A DNA stretch of 51,633 nucleotides, from contig CABUCQ010000001.1 of assembly GCA_902490095.1 (NCBI GenBank), forward strand, positions 1 to 51,633, written 5' to 3'. Shown here piece after piece: positions 48,558 through 51,633 of the stretch (position 1 is its first letter; every line of letters starts with the position of its first letter). Both the position numbers and the translations under genes were made by a program. The stretch is from an uncultured Collinsella sp. Lineage in GTDB: Bacteria; Actinomycetota; Coriobacteriia; Coriobacteriales; Coriobacteriaceae. The notes under the pieces are model-generated. The model had not been told where the DNA came from. It did no database searches and saw only the letters and a list, made by a program, of their open reading frames with translations.

Positions 48558-50522
48558 ATGGCAGAGAACCAGAACGCCGCCGATCAGGCATCGACGCTCA
48601 ACGACGAGCGCGCCACCCGCCTGGCCAAGCGCGCCGCCCTGTTCGAGGCGGGCCAGAACCCCTATCCCGAGCACTCTGAGCTTGAGGACTACGTCGCCGA
48701 TATCGAGACTAAGTACGCCGAGCTTGCCGATGGCGAGGACACCGAGGACGTCGTGAAGATCGCCGGCCGCGTGGTCGCCAAGCGCGGCCAGGGCAAGATA
48801 ATGTTCATCGTCGTGCGCGATGCGACTGCCGAGATTCAGCTGTTCTGCCGCATCAACGACATGGACGAGGCTGCCTGGAATACGCTCAAGGCCCTCGACC
48901 TGGGCGACATCCTGGGCGTGACCGGCGTGGTCGTGCGCACCCAGCGCGGCCAGCTTTCCGTTGCCCCTAAGAGCGCGACCCTGCTTTCCAAGGCCGTTCG
49001 TCCACTGCCCGAGAAGTTCCACGGTCTTTCCGACAAGGAGACCCGCTATCGCCAGCGCTATGTCGACCTGATCGCCAACGACGACGTTCGCGAGACCTTC
49101 CGTAAGCGTTCGCAGATTCTCTCTACCTTCCGTCGCTTTATGGAGTCCGACGGTTACATGGAGGTCGAGACCCCCATCCTGCAGACCATCCAGGGCGGCG
49201 CTACCGCCAAGCCGTTCATTACCCACTTCAACGCGCTCGATCAGGAGTGCTACCTGCGTATTGCCACCGAGCTCCATCTCAAGCGCTGCATCGTCGGTGG
49301 TTTTGAGCGCGTGTTCGAGATCGGCCGCATCTTCCGTAACGAGGGCATGGACCTTACCCACAACCCCGAGTTCACCACGATGGAGGCCTACCGTGCCTTC
49401 TCAGACCTCGAGGGCATGAAGGCGCTCGCCCAGGGTGTCATTAAGGCGGCTAACAAGGCCATCGGCAACCCCGAGGTCATCGAGTACCAGGGCCAGACCA
49501 TCGACCTTTCTGGTGAGTGGGCCAGCCGTCCCATGACCGACATCGTCTCCGACGTGCTCGGCAAGCAGGTCACCATCGACACGCCGGTCGAGGAGCTTGC
49601 TGCCGCCGCGCGCGAGAAGGGCCTGGAGATCAAGCCCGAGTGGACTGCTGGCAAGATCATCGCCGAGATTTACGATGAGCTGGGCGAGGACACCATCGTC
49701 AACCCGACGTTCGTGTGCGATTACCCCATCGAGGTCAGCCCGCTTGCCAAGCGTTTTGAGGACGACCCGCGCCTGACGCACCGCTTTGAGCTGGTTATTG
49801 CCGGTCACGAGTACGCCAACGCGTTCTCCGAGCTCAACGACCCGGTCGACCAGGCCGAGCGCTTTGCCGCCCAGATGGCCGAGAAGGCCGGCGGTGACGA
49901 CGAGGCCATGGAGTATGACGAGGATTACGTGCGCGCCCTCGAGTACGGTATGCCTCCCGCGGGCGGCATCGGCATCGGTATCGACCGCGTGGTCATGCTG
50001 CTCACCAACCAGGCTTCTATCCGCGACGTGCTGCTGTTCCCGCACATGAAGCCCGAGAAGGGTTTCCAGTCCGGTGCCGCTGCCGCCAAGGCTGCCGAGG
50101 CCGGCAACGCCGCGAGCCCGTTCGTTAAGTCGCTTAAGCCCACGCTCGATTACTCCAAGATCGCCGTTGAGCCGCTGTTTGAGGAGTTCGTCGACTTTGA
50201 TACCTTCTCCAAGAGCGACTTCCGCGCTGTGAAGGTCAAGGCATGCGAGGCCGTCAAGAAGTCCAAGAAGCTGCTGAACTTTACGCTCGACGACGGCACC
50301 GGCACCGACCGCACCATCCTCTCCGGTATTCACGAGTACTACGAGCCCGAGGACCTGGTCGGTAAGACCCTGCTCGCCATCACCAATCTGCCTCCGCGCA
50401 AGATGATGGGCATCCCCAGCTGCGGCATGCTGATCAGCGCTGTCCACGAGGAGGAGGGCGAGGAGCGCCTCAACCTGATCCAGCTCGATGCTTCCATCCC
50501 CGCCGGCGCAAAGATGTGCTAA
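48558..50522 (+). CDS. lysS: Lysyl-tRNA synthetase (class II) with C-terminal tRNA-binding domain
   Basis: 654 residues, ATG after TGAGGAG. The first 500 or so residues are a normal class II LysRS: OB-fold anticodon domain (about 60-160), motif 1 around VRETFRKRSQILSTFRRFM, motif 2 IGRIFRNEGMDLTHNPEFTT, motif 3 GGIGIGIDRVVMLLT. After a short linker, residues about 545-654 form a Trbp111/EMAP-like tRNA-binding domain (FSKSDFRAVKVKACEAV, then GKTLLAITNLPPRKMMGI, SCGMLISA). That domain is common at the end of MetRS, and unusual on bacterial LysRS. It likely raises tRNA affinity. Confidence 0.93.
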   Translation: MAENQNAADQASTLNDERATRLAKRAALFEAGQNPYPEHSELEDYVADIETKYAELADGEDTEDVVKIAGRVVAKRGQGKIMFIVVRDATAEIQLFCRINDMDEAAWNTLKALDLGDILGVTGVVVRTQRGQLSVAPKSATLLSKAVRPLPEKFHGLSDKETRYRQRYVDLIANDDVRETFRKRSQILSTFRRFMESDGYMEVETPILQTIQGGATAKPFITHFNALDQECYLRIATELHLKRCIVGGFERVFEIGRIFRNEGMDLTHNPEFTTMEAYRAFSDLEGMKALAQGVIKAANKAIGNPEVIEYQGQTIDLSGEWASRPMTDIVSDVLGKQVTIDTPVEELAAAAREKGLEIKPEWTAGKIIAEIYDELGEDTIVNPTFVCDYPIEVSPLAKRFEDDPRLTHRFELVIAGHEYANAFSELNDPVDQAERFAAQMAEKAGGDDEAMEYDEDYVRALEYGMPPAGGIGIGIDRVVMLLTNQASIRDVLLFPHMKPEKGFQSGAAAAKAAEAGNAASPFVKSLKPTLDYSKIAVEPLFEEFVDFDTFSKSDFRAVKVKACEAVKKSKKLLNFTLDDGTGTDRTILSGIHEYYEPEDLVGKTLLAITNLPPRKMMGIPSCGMLISAVHEEEGEERLNLIQLDASIPAGAKMC

Positions 50523-50525
50523 CTA

Positions 50526-50552
50526 GTTACGCGGTTCTACGAACCGCGTAAC
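50526..50552. terminator. Perfect hairpin after lysS
   Basis: A 12-bp stem (50526-50537 with 50541-50552) with a 3-nt loop, four bases after the stop codon, no T run. It may be a terminator or a repeat. Confidence 0.6.
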
Positions 50553-50565
50553 GGCTCGACGCTGC

Positions 50566-50664
50566 GCGGGCCGCATTTGGACAACCTGACGTTCAACTTC
50601 AAGGGCGCGACCAGAAGGTCAGCGCCCTTTCGTTTCACGTCACCTTGTCACAAATGCGGCCCGC
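50566..50664. repeat. 99-nt near-complete palindrome
   Basis: GCGGGCCGCATTTG (50566-50579) pairs perfectly with 50651-50664. Pairing continues inward with small interruptions to the nested stem AAGGGCGC/GCGCCCTT around 50602-50631. The whole segment folds into one long hairpin. Confidence 0.7.
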
Positions 50665-50702
50665 TCGCTCATATGACCCAATCCGCTGTCAAGAGCCACA
50701 AT

Positions 50703-50738
50703 GGCCCCGCCGACCGCTTGCAATCGGTCGGCGGGGCC
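50703..50738. terminator. Strong GC hairpin downstream of the IS110-type gene
   Basis: Perfect 13-bp stem GGCCCCGCCGACC (50703-50715) with GGTCGGCGGGGCC (50726-50738), 10-nt loop. No T run on either strand. It could be an RNA stem of the element. Confidence 0.6.
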
Positions 50739-50948
50739 TGCCGTTGAACCCGTCCCGGTCCGCCCCCGGCATGTCGTCGACGCCTTCGGCTCAGTCTCAT
50801 ATCCGCGGATACCGCTCCGGCGGCCCGCAATCCTCTCCTTCGGCGGGGCTCCCCAAGTCTGACTTCGCGCATGCGGCCGCTGCCGCGCGCACAGCGAGAA
50901 CGGGGGTGTCCCCGAAGGCTGCCCGGCTCGCCGGGACGGGGGCTATGT

Positions 50949-51633
50949 CTATTCGCCGGCCTCCCGGCACATCGCGCCGAGGGCCCACAGCCACCTCACG
51001 AGCTCGGCGGCGGTGGCGGCGTTCGCCTTCGCCTGGGGCATGCCCCTGGCGAGCATCTCCTCGCGGCGCCGGAGCAGGCGCTCGGAACCCTTCCTCCCGT
51101 GCATCCTCACCTCGAGCGGGACGCCGCTGCCCTTGGGCATCAGCTTCGGCTGGTGGCCGGCCTGGGCGTAGCTCCAGGACCCCTCGACAGCCAGCCTCCT
51201 GACGAGCGCGTTGCCGGCCCCGCTGATCCCGCCGAGGCGCACGGAGTCCGCGCTCGACCTCTGCTTCGGGGCGAGGCCGAAGTAGGACGTCACCTGCCTG
51301 CCGGAGCGGAACCTCGAGAAGTCGCCGACCTCGGACGCGAAGGCGGCGGCGAGCGCGAACCCGCACCCCTTGATCGACTGGAGCGCCTCGACCTCCGCCG
51401 AGAGGGGGCCCGCCGCGACGGCGGCCCTGTACTCGGCGAGGAGGTCGTCGCGCGTCTCGGCGGCCGCCTCGACCTCGTTCCTCAGCGCCGCAAGCGCCCG
51501 GATGCCGCCGTCGTCGGCGGGGTGTATGCCGTCGAGCCACCTGAGGAAGCCGTACGTCCAGTACCTCCGGGGGTTGGCTGTTAGCGTCAATCTATTTTTC
51601 ACCAGTTTCGCTAAACAGGCGCGCCGTTCGCGC
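50949..51633 (-). mobile_element. IS110-family transposase, C-terminal part (runs off the window)
   Basis: On the minus strand the frame is open from the window edge (REWRACLAKL-like start is not visible as a start codon; the first visible residues read RERRACLAKLVKNRLT) to a stop at 50951-50949. The visible 227 residues hold the end of a helical linker and the Transposase_20 (IS116/IS110/IS902) domain: LQSIKGCGFALAAAFASEVG, FGLAPKQRSS and GGISGAGNALVRRLAVEGSW, with the serine of GGIS at the position of the proposed catalytic serine. The N-terminal DEDD RuvC-like domain lies outside. GC content is higher than in neighbouring genes, fitting a mobile origin. Confidence 0.85.

Larger units (their letters stand above)
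50523..50948. other. Intergenic region between lysS and the IS110-type gene, all structured
   Basis: It contains three strong hairpins (50526, 50566, 50703) and no credible gene. From about 50670 to 50948 it is the 3' flank of the minus-strand transposase gene and may hold the end of that element and a structured RNA. The plus-strand open frames here are shadows. Confidence 0.5.

Noticed and set aside
50645..51584. Plus-strand frames opposite the IS110-type gene
   Set aside because: Arg/Pro/Ala-rich shadows of the transposase reading frame.

Overview
The window looks like chromosomal DNA from a Collinsella-type gut actinobacterium (Coriobacteriia). This is an inference from high GC, strongly GC-ending codons, an anaerobic acyl-CoA dehydratase activase, an amaP/DUF2273/asp23 envelope module, an LAXTG-type surface protein, a MurE without the DAP signature and a fused ECF ATPase. 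No rRNA gene or marker protein is present to settle the genus.

Layout. 1-5 kb: the C-terminal two thirds of a large activase, a small decayed ORF, a secreted small protein behind a 12-codon leader, and a DUF389 membrane protein. 5.3-8.8 kb: a 1151-residue Ala-rich coiled-coil surface protein with a central CAP-like domain and an LAQTG sorting signal. 9-16 kb: OPT transporter, coaX, dCMP deaminase, NifU-like scaffold, lgt and a large polytopic membrane protein. 16-21 kb: YebC, the envelope stress module, YitT, and a zinc-ribbon membrane protein. 21.5-25 kb: divergent M20 and amidohydrolase-3 metallohydrolases, then about 0.9 kb of structured non-coding DNA. 25.7-31.6 kb: groES-groEL, then an FMN riboswitch driving a riboflavin ECF transporter (ribU, fused double ATPase, ecfT). 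31.6-37.7 kb: two tandem flavin-oxidase-like proteins and argC-argJ-argB-argD behind an ArgR-like operator. 37.7-38.5 kb: an AT-rich inverted-repeat element and a duplicated tRNA-end region with tRNA-Val. 38.5-50.5 kb: asnB, murE, a HAD phosphatase, murI, rph, rdgB, dtd, veg, ispE, tRNA-Pro, tatA, greA, and a LysRS carrying an extra tRNA-binding domain. 50.5-51.6 kb: hairpins and the 3' part of an IS110-family element that leaves the window.

The genes are mostly housekeeping: arginine synthesis from glutamate, peptidoglycan precursors (murE, murI), nucleotide and tRNA quality control (rdgB, dtd), isoprenoids (ispE), lipoprotein and Tat export (lgt, tatA), riboflavin uptake and chaperones.

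The most unusual signal is between the genes. Three intergenic palindromes have perfectly matched arms of exactly 37 bp although their sequences differ (10801-10927, 25383-25525, 27750-27894). A fourth, diverged one has 33-bp arms (37779-37995). Around them are two families of smaller palindromic repeats with GGGACGGG or GGGACAGG cores, often right after stop codons. The GTAG...CTAC ends of one family resemble REP/REPIN repeats moved by RAYT transposases, but no RAYT gene lies in this window.
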